A stretch of DNA of 64,000 nucleotides from Antennarius striatus (Eukaryota > Chordata > Actinopteri > Lophiiformes > Antennariidae): positions 16,951,827 to 17,015,826 of the forward strand of contig NC_090791.1 of the NCBI RefSeq assembly GCF_040054535.1. Direction: 5' to 3'. The first letter of the stretch is position 1; each line of letters opens with the position of its first letter. The notes under the pieces were generated by a model. It searched no databases and was not told the DNA's origin. It saw nothing but the letters and a program-made list of their open reading frames with translations. Both the position numbers and the translations under genes were made by a program. Below, one piece after another: positions 1 through 12,840 of the stretch.

Positions 1-1388
1 GGATCGTTTTTACTGTTTTAAACACCATTTTAATGTTTTTAGGGACTGTAATATAATGCCAGCTGTTTTTACTGATTTATCTTTGGTTTTATGTCACGTT
101 GTGATGAGAAATATTTTACCTAGGAGTGCATACTGGCATTTTAATTCAGTTTTAGCATTAGACAGAGGCTTTAGAGAGGTTTTAAGTTATTTTTGGAGCA
201 CTTTTAGACTTAGAAAAGCTGATTTTACTTCTCTTAGGCAGTGGTAGGACTATGACAAAACAGAGATAAACGTCCTGTGCCAACAGTATACTCTGAACGT
301 CACACGTGACACCTGCCGGTCTATAAAACACCTGCAGGCTGAGATTGTAGAGTTACAGACAAGCGCTTCCACAGGAAATCAGAGGTGTACTGAAATCCTC
401 AAGTCCAAAAGAATGGCTTTAGCCGACCTGTTGGATACTAAAGTACAGGGGGCTCTGGTCCGATCCAGGGTACAAAACATCACAGAGATGGATGCTCCCT
501 CTAGCTTCTTCTTCGGCCTGGAGAAGAAGCATGGACAGACCAACGTGATCCACTCCCTGCTGTCTGACACAGGACAGGAGCTGACAGAGCCCGGACAGAT
601 CAGAAGGCGAGCTGTGAGTTTCTATTCATCTTTGTATGACAGTGAATACCGAGAAAACCAGCCACTGTTAGAGGAGTTCTGTGCAGAGCTACATCAGGTC
701 TCACAACTCGACCGGCCGCTGGAGTTAGAGGAACTCCACACTGCCCTGCAGAACATGAAGGGACGACGATCTCCGGGTATCGATGGTCTGACAGTCAAAT
801 TTTATCAAGCCTTCTGGGACATTCTGGCACGTGACATGCTGGAAGTGTTTAATGAAAGTCTGGGCTCGGGCTCCTTGCCACTGTCCTGCCGGAGGGCGGT
901 CGTTGCCCTCCTGCCTAAAAAGGGCAATCTGCAGGATATCAAGAACTGGCGCCCTGTGTCACTGCTCTGCACCGATTACAAGATTCTGTCCAAGGCTTTG
1001 GATACCAGGCTGAGGGAAGCTATGGAGCAGGTCATCGACCGGGATCAGACCTACTGTATGCCCGGCAGGTCCATGGTAAACAATGTCTACCTAATTCATG
1101 ATGTTTTGGAGGTTTTCAGCTTATTTGGTATAAATGCTGGTCTCATTTCATTGGATCAGGAAAAGGCATTTGACCGTGTTGAGCACAGCTTCCTCTGGAA
1201 AACTATGGAGAAGTTTGGGTTCAGCACTGGTTTTAATTCCAAGATCTGGGTGTTGTACAGTGACATTGAGAGTGTACTGAAGTTTAACGGCAGTTTGTGT
1301 GCCCCCTCCAGGGTGCACTGGGGCATCCGGCAGGGCTGTGCTCTGTCTGGGATGCTCTATTCATTTTCCCTGGAACCCCTCCTCTCCT
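1..1388 (+). mobile_element. Truncated L1/Tx1-like LINE, ORF2 reverse-transcriptase fragment
   Basis: Remnant of a non-LTR retrotransposon. An open frame at 413-1387 carries the RT fingers and palm: SPGIDGLTVKFYQ near residue 118, NWRPVSLLCTDYKI, motif A (LISLDQEKAFDRVEHSF, near residue 242) and motif B (GIRQGCALSGMLYSFSLEPLL). Upstream, between 187 and 412, LINE-like peptide (FRLRKADFTSLRQW) continues in shifted frames. The catalytic YADD of motif C is missing, because the element breaks off near 1388 into a SINE-type fragment. The endonuclease domain would lie left of the window. The YQAFWDILARDMLEVFNES context fits the Tx1/L1 clade. It cannot be active. Confidence 0.85.
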
Positions 1389-1665
1389 TGTATGTTCTCC
1401 CCATGTCTGCGTGGGTTCTCTCTAAGTTTTCCAGCTTCCAGAAACCTCCAAAAATATGCGCTTCAGGTGAATTGATCACACCAGATTATCTGTAGGTGTG
1501 AATGTTAGTTTGTCCATATTGCGGACCTGCAATGCACTGGCATCGCATCCAGGGTGTACCCTGCCTCTCACCCTCAGTCAGCTTGGATAGGATAGGCTTC
1601 AGCAGACCTTTCACCTGAATTCAGGATGAACAGCTGAAGATGAGACCGTTGCGATTGTCTTGTCT
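1388..1665 (+). repeat. SINE-like interspersed repeat, partial
   Basis: Diverged 3' part of the same repeat seen better at 14405-14700 and 36183-36535. Shared landmarks are TCTGCGTGGGTTCTCTC, a 'cagcttccagaaacctcc' stretch, the 'gggtgtaccctgcctctcacc' stretch and a 'ggataggcttcagcag' tail. It fuses directly to the broken LINE. Confidence 0.65.
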
Positions 1666-1723
1666 TCAAAAAGTTGAATGAATGCTGTCATCAGGATTCT
1701 GAGTGTTTCTCTTCTTTGCAGTC

Positions 1724-3447
1724 ATGTCTGACGTAGAAGAGGACTACGAGTAAGTAGAACAGCATCCCTCATTGTGTAACATTTCCTTAATTTAATATAA
1801 ATGCATCACTATAACATATCATTTTTCTCATCACTCCAGAGAGCAGGCAGAGGGTAGGTTCACAGAATCCATAATTGTCCTACACTCTCATAATCACATT
1901 AATGATGTTCTTGTAAGACCTGAATCTACACTCCTGTCTTTGGGCCGTTTTTCTGCCAGAGGCTGAGGAGGAGGAGGCCTACCCTGAGCAGGAAGAGGAG
2001 GAAACAGAAGAAGGAGGTGAGCTTAAAATGACTCTCAGAACTGATAGAGTTAAAAATACGACACAAGATGTAAACAGATTCAGGGTTGTGGTCATAAGAT
2101 GAAGGTCTGGAGAACTCTGAGGGAGGAGAAGTGCTGTACACCATACTAACTCTTACCCATCACCTTCCTTCCTGTACTGCTTTCCCATTGGCTAACCTTC
2201 TGGTTGGGACTATCAGAGCATCATGAATATGAAGGTAAGGCAATGACATACCCAGATAAGTCAAACTGTGGACATCATTATGAACGGACGCAAACCCAAT
2301 GTAACACTGAAAACATTTTCCTATGAAATGATCCTCTTTAGCGTTTAAATTTCAAAATTAATTACTATGTAAAGATCCAAAGCTAACAACGTATCACAAG
2401 ACCACATTGTATAATAGTCTTTTAGTTTGGTGATAATCTATGATAACTGAATTCAGCCAAATTCGAATGAATATCATAAAAGTAGATGACAGGGCAGGTC
2501 AGATGATTATATTTCAAAGGCAATCATCATGATTACACCAGCCATCAGACCTATATGGGAACTGTACCAATGGTGGTTTGAAACATGAGTTTAATAACAA
2601 GTTACCTGAACTACATGACATCACAGCTCATTCATGGTGATGCCATCCATTAATACCCCTTCCATCCAGAGTTTGATGGAAGGGGAAAAACACTGTCTCA
2701 GGGTGAGGGGGCTTTGATACAGATTGAATGTGTTTGTTTGGCCATAGCCTTTATTGTTTAACTCAATCAATGACATTGTTCTAAATCATGTTTTTTTATC
2801 ACTGTCCAATGGACATTTGCAAAATTATTTATATGTATATTCCATGAAACTTAGTTTTCTCCTTTTCTACTTTCCACCAAATTGAGACCACAGCTAGGAG
2901 ACAATTAGCTCTGCCCAAAGGCAAATGCCATGGTTTAGCATTACAAGCAGGACAAAGCTATCTATGTGAGGCTAACCTGAGGTGCTGGTAGAACATTTAT
3001 GTTAATTAACATTAGGGTCATTTTTCTAATTTTGGCTTTCTTGACTCTTACCAAGAAAGCCAGAAACCGTATTTCCCTGAGTGTTCCAGTTCTTCAAGCT
3101 TGGCAGCTAAGCCATCACAGATAGTATAACTTGGGACCTTTCAGTCAGAGTGCTGATTCACCCCTTCCTGTTATTGGCTCTTTATGTGTATTGTATTATT
3201 TCATCTGAACTCTTTTCTTACTCCTATAGTTTTTCCCCCCCTCTATTTTCACCTTTTACCAGTTTTGAATTCTTCCTTCATTTGATTCCCACTTCCATTC
3301 CTTCCCATCCTTTCTTCCTTGCCGGTGTCCACTGTTGTTCTGTATCATTTTTGTTACACTGCTTTTATATTTCACTTTGTTTTTATGTGGCTGGTACTTC
3401 AGATCAAGATGCCCAAGAAGAAGGTGAGAAATTGAATATTGATTGAC

Positions 3448-3478
<31 letters not shown>

Positions 3479-6442
3479 CTGACTGATTGATTGAACAAAG
3501 GGTTAAAACTCCTTCAAATGCTCTTCTTTCCTCAAGTTAGCTAACTCAGAGATTTTGAATCATATTAGAATTAGACCTACTCATCTGAGTCCGACTGGAC
3601 TCAACTGACTTAATGTCAACAGACAGTGACTACATCACCTGTAATTAATGTAAATTGATGTATTTTTTAATTTAAGATCTCTTTTCTTCTCTTAGCCCCT
3701 TGCTTTCTGTACTGTCAGTCATGTTAATAGTTAAATTAATGAGTTCTGATCTTCAAATTCACACTTTTGATGGAAACATTTTCATTCACTTCATACGATT
3801 CTTTTCTCATTTTCATGAACAGAGGAGGAGCGCCCCAAACCCAAGTATGTCCACCTACTTTGATTTTGTTTGGTTGCGGTGATGTGACATATTTAGCTAC
3901 TTCCTCAAGAATCTTCGAAACACTTTTCTTTCCAGACCCTTGATGCCTCAACTTGCCCCTCCAAAGATTCCCGAAGGGGAGAGGGTAGATTTTGATGTAA
4001 GTTGGGAGATTAAAATGGATCACTTTATATTATCATCGTGGGTTTTTTTAGAGACCTATTAATTTAGGAGAAGTCAGATCAGTCAATCTGAAGTTCTACA
4101 TTAAATTCTTTTCCCATTTTCAAATGTGTAGATCTATGTTTCTGGTTTAAAATATAACTAACTAATTAGGTTTTGAACTTACTAGGTTTTAATTAACTAA
4201 CTAGGTTGTAAACTAACACATTTTTGAACTAAGTAACTAGGTTTTGAACTAACTAGGTTTTGAATTTTTGTCTGATTGAACTGATCCTGGTTCTGTCAGC
4301 TGGTGGACAAAATGTTCCTAGTGACACAAGGGCATATCTTTGCATAAGAGATACGGTATTCCACTGAGATCACTACTGGGCCTACTATAGTGATGTGTTC
4401 TTCATTATCCTGGTATTATTCATTATCACTCTGTTTTCCCATCAGGACATCCACAGGAAGCGAATGGAGAAAGACCTGCTGGAGCTGCACACTCTGATTG
4501 ATGTACACTTTGAGCAGAGAAAGAAGGATGAGGAGGAACTAATCAGTCTCAAGGAACGCATTGTAAGTTATTTTTCAATTTCAAAATGACCAAAAACCAA
4601 CAAAAAAAAAGACATCACATAGTTCCTACATTCTAATTTGTGACTCCAATAGATAATGAGGATAGTTAGGTTAACTGGATATGGTTAAACTACATCTGAA
4701 ACATCACTGGACAGAATCAACATGCTTTAGAAGGATCCTAAAAGTCTCATAATCATAACTAAATAGTATTACATTTCCAGTCATATTTTAATGTAATTGC
4801 TTGAATTAATTTTGTTTTTTCAGTTGGTGCGGCATTCCTGTCTTTGGAAAAAAAAAATCTACATCATCTCTTAATGTATTTTAATCCTCATTTAATGACT
4901 GTTATGTGGTGTCCTTGCTTTGATTTCCCTCAGGAGCGTCGTCGCTCAGAGAGAGCTGAGATCCAGAGGATTAGAGCAGAAAAGGAGAAGGACCGACAGA
5001 ACAGGATTGCGGTAAGTTTGGAGTTTTTCTTTCTGACTAAATGTACGTACTGGTTCCTCTATAGTGCATGATATGTGTTAAAAGCTGCTCAATACAACAC
5101 AGCATAAAGGCTCCCCTCCAGGTCCACAGGAAAACATCTCATGTGAGCGTTGTTTTCTTGCTTCTTTGTCATTGCTCTCTTTTTCATCCCTCAGGAGGAG
5201 CGCCACAGAAAAGAGGAAGAGGAAGCCAAGAAGAAAGCTGATGATGATGCCAAGAAGAAGAAAGTTCTGTCTGGAATGGGAGCAAACTTTGGAGGCTTCC
5301 TGGCCAAGGTCAGGCAGCATGATGATGATGGTGATGATGATGATAAGATGATAAGATGATGAGGAGGTACAAGATTGATAATGATGTGGAGGAGGTGATG
5401 AAGATCAGATGAGGAGAAAGAGGTGATGAAGAAAAGATAAGGGAAGCTGAAAAGGAAATGGAAGTGAAAATGAGATGGGTGATGATGAGGAGGAAATAAT
5501 GGAGACATGACATGAGGTGATTACTACGCTCTGTTTCAGGCGGAGACGAAGAGGGGTAAGCGTCTAACAGGAAAAGAGATCAAGAAGAAAACGCTGGCCG
5601 AGAGACGGCAGCCGCTGGGCATTGACAACTTGAGGGAGGACGGACTCAGGTAGTCTCCTGCATTTGGATTCCAAAAGTCAGCTTCAGTCTGAAACCACGG
5701 ACTCACAGCGATGTTTGAATCTGGGCCTTCTAAATATACTGGATTAACATCTTAATCCATTTATGGTTTCCGCGGTAGCCCCAGTAAAAAACAGAACTTG
5801 ATGACATCATGCGGTGAAATGCCACTTGTGCGTCAGGTGGTTTAAATCTTTTTATAAACTTTTATCTGACATGATATCTCTCAGCTTACCCAAGACAATT
5901 GGTTTTATTCCCATTCTACCCCATCTTCAGTTGATGTGACTTCAGCATAAACTGAATGCATTAGCTAAAGCACTTGAACATTAAATGTGATTAAAGTTGA
6001 CAATGCCTGCATGTCTTTGTGCCTCCAAGGGAACGGGCTGAGGAGATGTGGAACTGGATCTACGAGCTGGAGTCAGAGAAGTTTGACTACATCGAGCAGA
6101 TGAAGCATCAGAAATACGAGGTACGACTATGACACAGTACTGAAAAATAATAGGAGTACATCATGTTTCAAATGAATCATTTATTCTAATGTCTTTGAAA
6201 GGTAACAGAGCTTTGACTGATCTTGCTGATAATTATTTTGTTTCAATCGTTTTGTTTGCCTCCTATAGATCACAGTGCTGCTCAACAGAATCCAACACGC
6301 TCAGAAATTGTGAGTAGTTGCTTTTGTACACATGACAAATTAACTGCATCTGATCTGTTTCTACAGTCGGACTTTTCTGTCTCGTCCATTCCACAGTAAA
6401 AAGGGCCATGGAAAAGGGAAGGTGGGAGGTCGCTGGAAGTAG
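1724..6442 (+). CDS. tnnt1: Troponin T, slow skeletal muscle type (13 coding exons)
   Basis: Thin-filament protein that anchors the troponin complex to tropomyosin in slow muscle. Coding exons: 1724-1749, 1840-1853, 1960-2016, 2217-2234, 3403-3423, 3823-3844, 3936-3996, 4446-4562, 4934-5011, 5195-5308, 5540-5649, 6030-6120, 6269-6309, 6397-6442. The first two are very short, and all have GT-AG borders with compatible phases. The product is 271 aa: an acidic Glu-rich N-terminus (1-50), then [20 protein letters not shown] (tropomyosin-binding core), a charged coiled coil (about 74-140), [29 protein letters not shown], and the terminal [10 protein letters not shown]. The PEGERVDFD...[13 protein letters not shown] core, the MGAxFGG stretch and the AQKFKKGxGKG end match TNNT1 rather than TNNT2 or TNNT3. 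The ATG at 1724 sits two bases inside its exon, so an upstream 5'UTR exon is expected but not identified. Identity is strong. Confidence 0.94.
2235..3402 (+). other. tnnt1 intron between two small N-terminal exons
   Basis: The 1.2 kb intron separating the 18-nt exon (2217-2234) from the 21-nt exon (3403-3423). I see no other gene, repeat family or RNA in it. Confidence 0.6.
3438..3496. repeat. (TTGA)n microsatellite
   Basis: About 14 near-perfect tetranucleotide units in the tnnt1 intron, starting only about 15 bases after the splice donor at 3424. Confidence 0.9.
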
Positions 6443-6946
6443 GGAGATGGGGAGAAGTGGAAGGGTCACCTGTTTCCTCTCCTCATTCCTCTACTGTCAG
6501 AGCTGTTCAGACCTTACTGAATATTTCTTGATAAGATGTATTGATAATTAAATTGATGTGCACCCAGGTTTGACTGGAAAATCAATTGTTTCTTGGAGTT
6601 GTGTGTGGATTTCAACATTATGGATGGTCATTGGCTGTTTTCTTCTGGTTTAGAAATCCACGGTTGTCATGTGAAGGATGTCCTGAATGTGTGACATTAG
6701 TAATATTTTTCTTCATTAACATAATGTTTTAAAAATAGAAAAAAAAAATACACTCGAGCAGAGGTAAGAACAATACAAGATGGAGCACCCCTGGGCATGT
6801 CAACCAATCAATATCATCAATCACTCTGCCCAATGGTCCCCAATGGTCACTTTGTAGGTACGCCTGCTCCACTGCTCATTAATTCATATTTCTCATCAAC
6901 CAATCACAGGGCAGGCACATCCAGGTGCAAATCAAGAGGTGAAATT
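6443..6946 (+). other. tnnt1 3' flank / probable 3'UTR
   Basis: AT-rich sequence after the tnnt1 stop codon. No further exon is visible. An A-rich run lies at about 6730-6750, but no canonical AATAAA was found, so the transcript end is not placed. Confidence 0.5.
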
Positions 6947-6987
<41 letters not shown>

Positions 6988-7221
6988 CTTTTATTTATAT
7001 AGCGCTAAATCATATCTGAAGACATTTCAAAGCGCTTTACAGATAGAATGCCAACAATGCCCTCCAGAGCAAGCATAAGCGACGGTGGTGGGGAAAAACG
7101 ACCTCATTGAGGAAGAAACTCCGGGCAGGACCCAGGCTCTGGAGGGCAGTCATCCGCCTTGACCTGTTGGTTGGGAAATAGAAATACATTGGGGAAAGAG
7201 ATAGGTCAAGTAAATGAGATG

Positions 7222-7293
<72 letters not shown>

Positions 7294-8556
7294 GATAGGC
7301 CAGTTTGAGCTTCATGTCCATTGTACACTGTCGCTGAATTGGGGGTGGGTTTTCCAGGCCTTTGGGTATCCTCCCTTCCATCCGCGTTCTCCACCTGTGG
7401 AACAGAGGCACAAAGACAGCGGCAGTATTGTGCAGACAGAGTGATTTGACAGTAGTAGTAATACATTCTAGGAGTAGTAATAAATTCTAAGAGCATAGAA
7501 AGATAAAGAAGGCAAAGGAGAAGTGACAGAAGCTTCAGAGGATCTCCCTTTAACGGGAGAGACGGAGAAAAAATACCCTCAGCAGCCTAGGCCTATCGCA
7601 GCATATGTAGTGGAGTGTGTGTTATTTCTAATTGTAGGCTCTATCAAAAAGGAGGGTTTTTATTCTACTCTTAAATAAGCTGAGAGTGTCTGCCCCTCAG
7701 ACCGAGGTTGGGAGATCGTCCCAGAGTAAAGGGGGCAGATAGCTGAAGCTTCTGCCTCCTATTCTACTCTTTAAAACCCGACGGGTCACCACAAATCCTG
7801 CATCCTCGGATCGAAGGGCCCTGGGTGGGTGCTACACTTCAATAAGATGTGGAGAGCTTTGTATGTAATCATAAGGAGTTTGAATTGTATTCTAGAATTA
7901 ATCGGGAGTCAATGGAGTGACGCTAGTACAGGAGAGATGTGCTCTCTCCTCCCAGTTGGAGTCAGTAAGCGGGCAGCTGCTTTCTGAACTACCTGTAGAG
8001 TCCTCATAGAGGAGTTAGAACAGCCCAATTATAAGGAATTGCAGTAATCTAATCTAGAAGTAACAAAGGCATGAATAATTTTTTCTGTGTCTTTAAAGGA
8101 TAAGAAATTTCTAACTTTAGCAATATTTTGCAAATGAAAGAAGGCTGTCCGGGATACAGACTTGATATGAGAATCAAAGGACAGATCTTGATCAAAAATC
8201 TCTCCCAAGTTCCTGACTTCTTTGGCGGAGGATAGAGCAATGCTATCTAAGTGAATTGCCATGTTAGAGAGATCATCTCTAAGATGCTTCGGCCCAATAA
8301 TAATAACTTCAGTTTTGTTACTGTTCAACATTAAGAAATTGTGAAGCATCCAGGATTTAATATCTCTGAAGCAGGATTCCAGTTTAATTAGGGGATCAGA
8401 TTCATTTGTTTTAATTGATAAATACAATTGAGTATCGTCAGCATAACAATGAAAATTAATGTTATGTTTCTTTATAATACATCCCAATGGTAACATATAC
8501 AAATTAAACAGAATTGGTCCCAGGACGGATCCTTGAGGTACTCCACAGGTGAGAGT
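6947..8556 (-). mobile_element. L2-like LINE, 5'-truncated and mutated
   Basis: Read on the minus strand from 8556 down, it begins at RT motif B ([20 protein letters not shown]). It continues through [13 protein letters not shown] (catalytic motif C), [31 protein letters not shown] and [12 protein letters not shown]. It then shifts frame near 8030. The C-terminal part (VVQKAAARLLT..., with W-to-stop at LHWLP; FVVTRRVLKSRIGGRSFSYL) runs to about 7640. The 3' end is a short-unit repeat tail, (ATTG)n at 6947-6986 on the minus strand, as in CR1/L2-type LINEs. Frameshifts and stops make it dead. Confidence 0.85.
7224..7288. repeat. (GA)n microsatellite
   Basis: About 32 uninterrupted GA units inside the 3' region of the L2-like LINE. 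Confidence 0.95.
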
Positions 8557-9293
8557 GAAGATTTATTGTTGACAGCAACAAACCTCTGGAGTACAGCCTC
8601 CAATGTTCATTTACCGTGATTTTTATAGTGTATGAGTTGGATTGTCCTTGAAGAATGAGCTCAGCCTCACATGTATCAGTTACAGTTATCTATACGTATG
8701 TTGTGCATGCTCTGTATTTTTGTGTTCAGAAAATTATGTAATAGACAAGGACTAAATGTTGTGTTATCTGTGTTTAGGTAAGCAGATGCATTTTGTGGTT
8801 ATTTCCATTATTAAATAGAAATTCCCCGACAATATTTATATTCTTATACATTTTTTGTAATATTTAATGTTTACATAGTGCTTAGGTGAATTGGGGGTAC
8901 TTGTGTATTTTTATTTAAAGACATTCTTTTTTCCTCTGTTGAGAGTTTGAAATATTCCATTTTCTTAGACATTATTTCCCCATCTTTGGAGAACAGCATC
9001 TCACATGGCACAGAGGATCTTTCAAATGGAGCTGACAGATACTGCTGCACCTCCACGATGGCATCAGCAGTGGCATTTCTGGAGGCTCTTACCTCTTCAG
9101 CATACCCGTTAAAGAGCTTCCACAAACTAAAAACAAAAAATAGTGGAAGATTTAGTTGGTACACGGATGCTTCAGTTGAAGAAATTTAGAATACAGGCAC
9201 ACGGTTATGCTTTTGAGTTGAAGTTAGTTTCATAGTCATTTTATACACCCAAACTTAAACTCATTGCTCCTAAACAGTTAGATACAAATTATC
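8557..9293. other. Intergenic, nothing recognised
   Basis: AT-rich sequence between the LINE and the outer edge of the inverted duplication. Open frames are short and unlike known proteins. Confidence 0.5.
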
Positions 9294-9389
9294 CTTAAAC
9301 ATTATAGTCACATCAGTTTGATTAACTGAGAAAAAAAAATTATGCATCACATGTTCATATTAAAGAATCAAATAATTTTTATTTTATTA

Positions 9390-9560
9390 TCATAAATGTC
9401 CGTGATGTGGTGGTGATGCATCTGGAGTGTACCCCACCTCTCTCCCACAGCCAGCTGGGATAGACTGCAGCAACACCCATGACCAACAAAGTGGAATAAC
9501 AGCTGAAGATCAGATGATTTCAATCTTCTCATCTTCAAGAAACTAACTGGGTGGATGGAT
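9390..9560 (+). repeat. SINE-like repeat tail fragment
   Basis: Contains the tail signature 'ctggagtgtaccccacctctc' to 'agctgggatagactgcagcaa' of the family best seen at 36183-36535. The right-arm counterpart is at about 24460-24620, so it was inserted before the duplication. Confidence 0.6.
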
Positions 9561-10573
9561 GACAAACGTGTGAATTTCCTGCTTCTTATCCTGAGAACAT
9601 GTCGACCTTCTGAATCATCAATTTCTAATTGAGAACATGTTAAACAGTTAATGAGAAGAAACACATAAATGTCACAACTCTTTGTCTCTGTCAAACCCAG
9701 ACCTGAAGCGCTAATATGAAATTATTTTACCTGTGGGAAAAAAGTTTGTGTAAAAAAGGTGATGTTGATGCCAAAAGTTTATCCCTTTGGATTGCTTCCT
9801 AATGACATGGGTGTAAAACCCAATTTCACTAAGGAAAAAGGTAACACAGATATAAGGTGGTTTATTTTAGTATGGGGAGGGCTCATAAATGTTTAAATTA
9901 CCTTGAATAATAAAATAGTTTGTAACTATCGCTGAATTTAGTTTTCCCAGGTGGTCCTGGAACGCATTAACCGCGAGAAACAAGGGATTACTGTACTTTT
10001 TACTGTAATAACGCAAATTTATCACTTATTCAAGTTACAAACATTACACTTGATCAGTTATAACTTAAATCCTTTTAAATTGTCAGACTATGAAACCCAC
10101 GTAACTCCATCATTCAAGGATTAAACTATCCGAGTAAATAACAAACAAGTTAGGACATTAACTGTGTTCAAAACATTTTCCTCATAGATTAAATGGGCTT
10201 AATTACTGCATTGTGGGAAATGTAGTTTTTCGATCAAAGCACACTATTGAACCTTTTTAGACACTCTGACCTTTTATTCTCTCTCATAAAATGGTGTGGC
10301 ATACAAACCACATTTGGCCCGCGGCCTTCAGCTTGACACATGTGCCTCTTGGGATTGAGTCCATCCGTCCTTCCTTCCCTAACTCCTTCCTTCCCCGTCT
10401 GCCGCCATCATAATGAGGATTCAAGAGGAGAATGCTTGCAACCCACACACACAACCCACAGAGCCTGAAGCTGTGGCTACTAGCAGCAAAAAGCAGCTGT
10501 TAAGTGTGTGGACCCAAGATGGACAGAAAAGCACAATATACTTCCATCAAATGCATCAAGTACATGTGCAACA

Positions 10574-10584
10574 GACACACACAC

Positions 10585-10644
<60 letters not shown>

Positions 10645-10653
10645 GCACACACA
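10574..10653. repeat. (CA)n microsatellite
   Basis: Near-perfect CA tract with a few interruptions. Its inverted partner at 23337-23440 is longer, so the two arms have diverged in repeat number. Confidence 0.95.
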
Positions 10654-11891
10654 AAACCCAGGAAACACAGGAAGACTCAAGAATTCCAAAACTAGACATA
10701 AGGGTATGAGTACAAAACCCGGCTTAAAAAACCTCCGGCTGATCAGCCTGATCAAGTCCAGGCGTTGAGAGGAACCACAGGTGTGGAGATGAGGCTCCGC
10801 CCACGTGTTCGGCCTCTCCTCCTGCAACACCCCAGCACAGCAGAGCAACAGAGCACCCACACCGAACCATGACAAATTCATGCTTACAGAGTTTTTAAAC
10901 ATTGTTCCACGAGCTCATACTCATTTTCCGTATCATGCAGTCACAACTTTGAGCTTGGATGATAAATACGATGCTTCTCGTTCGTCCGTCCCACACACAC
11001 GGAGCCCTTACGGCTTTGTTGGACACAGAGTTTGTTTTCTTGTGACGGCGAAGAACAAAAAGAAAACAAACGAAGTCTGATATTATTATTTTATCGTGGA
11101 ATTTCCACGAGTTCTCGCTAGTCAATATTGAGTGCAGGTGACACAGGGCATCATGGGAGCTGGAGGAGCCGAGGTGTGTTGATTTGTGAATGGCTGCAGC
11201 CATGAGACAAAAGTCATAAGAAATCCTCCATCCAGTTCATGCTTTACTCTGTTGTCCCTGCTCCCCTGAAGAGTCAGGCTGTGCTTCAGTGATCAGCATC
11301 CAGAGTATGGATATTTATGAGTGGAACACTTAAGAAATATTTCAATAATATATAGTTTTGAACGCCTCTGAGGGAGATACACCAACTCTCAGCACTCTGG
11401 AGATGTCTGAAGGAGACTGAGCAGATTTGTGTCTTTACCTATGAACTTTGATCTAACCTTTGAACCTAAATCAGCAAAGACCAAAAAGACAAACCTGCTC
11501 TTTGTTAATGGAAAGAGGTCTGACGTGATGGAGGGATAAAAGTCAGTAGCTGATCATATGACATGAAACAGAAATAGGTTCGATGACCTGGATGTATTGG
11601 GAACAATCCAAAGGGAGAAGCCTTTGGCATCAACATCACCTTTTTCACACGGCTCTTTTTTCCCACAGGTAAAATAATTGAATATTTATCCACTGGTATC
11701 ATAAAAATGTTTTCAACCGTCGATCTCTCCGCCTCTCCCTCCGGACAAGTTTCTACGTCCTCAAACAAATTCCATGACAGATTCTCCATCACTTCATTGT
11801 TACCTTCAACGAACCTGTCCCAACCCCTTCATCCGCCCTACTCCACCCACTCCCACCTGCTTTCACCCCCCACCCCCCACCTGTCCTGCAC

Positions 11892-11899
11892 TTATTTAA
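11892..11899 (+). promoter_or_regulatory. TATA-like box of the left Kazal gene
   Basis: TTATTTAA about 70 bases upstream of a splice donor at 11968. The donor would end a short non-coding first exon (about 11925-11967). The same motif and spacing occur in the inverted copy at 21985-21992. Confidence 0.5.
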
Positions 11900-12269
11900 C
11901 CAGCCTGGTTACACTGACTCTCCACCACTTCATCCTAGTTGCTGTTTGCTGAACCATCACTACAAAGGTAAGACTCATCTATCCTCTCAGGATTTGGGGG
12001 AACAATGTTGTTCATGGGTTGAAGTCAAACAAACCTTCAACTGTTTTTGTCCTTTGCTCTGTCTGTCCCTCTCTGTCTCCTTCTGTCTCTGTCTCTGTCT
12101 CTCTCTCAAAACAACTCAACAGAATTTAATCAGGTTCTTGCTCCACAAACAATGCAGTAAACTTATGTACATTTATTTTAGCATTTGTGTTTTTAGGGAT
12201 TTGTGAACAAATGAAGTGTATTCCTTACTCTCTGCAGATTTTAATCTTGTGTCTTTGCAGCTGAACACA

Positions 12270-12840
12270 ATGTCAGTGAAATACACTCTGCTCTTGGTCC
12301 TCATTATGGTCTCCATGGCCTGTAAGTATACCACTTTTGGAATATGTTGGATGTGTGAGCTGTAATCATTTCAATAGGAAAATTAATTGTGTGTCATGTT
12401 ATTTAACAGCTGGACAGCATCCGATGGAACCAGTGGTAAAATCATAATTTACAGTTTGTTTCACTTGATATTAATATTGTATAGTTATTGGTGACTAAGA
12501 GCACAAAAATGCAAATATTTGTAACACGATTTACACAATAATGTTGTAATCACATGCACGGTTATCTAATTTATCAAAATGTGTGTCTGCAGCCTGGATG
12601 TCCAGGCCACTTGGATCCTGTGTGTGGAAGCGATAGACAGACCTACTTGAATGACTGTGTGCTGAACTTCTTTAGGTGCGAAAAACCTCTCAATTACAAT
12701 GTTAACAAAAACAACAACAACAACAATTAGTTTTAACTAAGCTTTCAGACTGGTTTATCTACTTTTTTTTTCTCTATCCCGTTCTCTCTTTCTTTAGTCA
12801 CACCCGTCCTGTACACCTGATTCACGTGGGCTTTTGCTGA
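12270..12840 (+). CDS. Small secreted Kazal-type protein, left copy (4 coding exons)
   Basis: Coding exons 12270-12321, 12410-12435, 12593-12675 and 12798-12840 give 67 aa. A non-coding exon probably ends at 11967, with an acceptor at 12260. Residues 1-17 (MSVKYTLLLVLIMVSMA) form a signal peptide. The mature part holds a Kazal core, GC-x7-C-GSDRQTYLND-C-VLN, ending IHVGFC. The spacing C2-x7-C3-x10-C4 and the C-terminal C6 fit Kazal serine-protease inhibitors, and the exon layout resembles SPINK genes. The first and fifth cysteines, which normally pair with each other, are both absent (C5 is Asn). The P1 position is Gly, unusual for a trypsin-like inhibitor. Target unknown. An AATAAA polyadenylation signal lies at 12955-12960. 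Confidence 0.85.

Noticed and set aside
5150-5513. Several acidic or His-rich frames around 5.1-5.5 kb
   Set aside because: They come from a GATGAT/GAGGAG-rich intron and the tnnt1 exon at 5195-5308 read in wrong frames.
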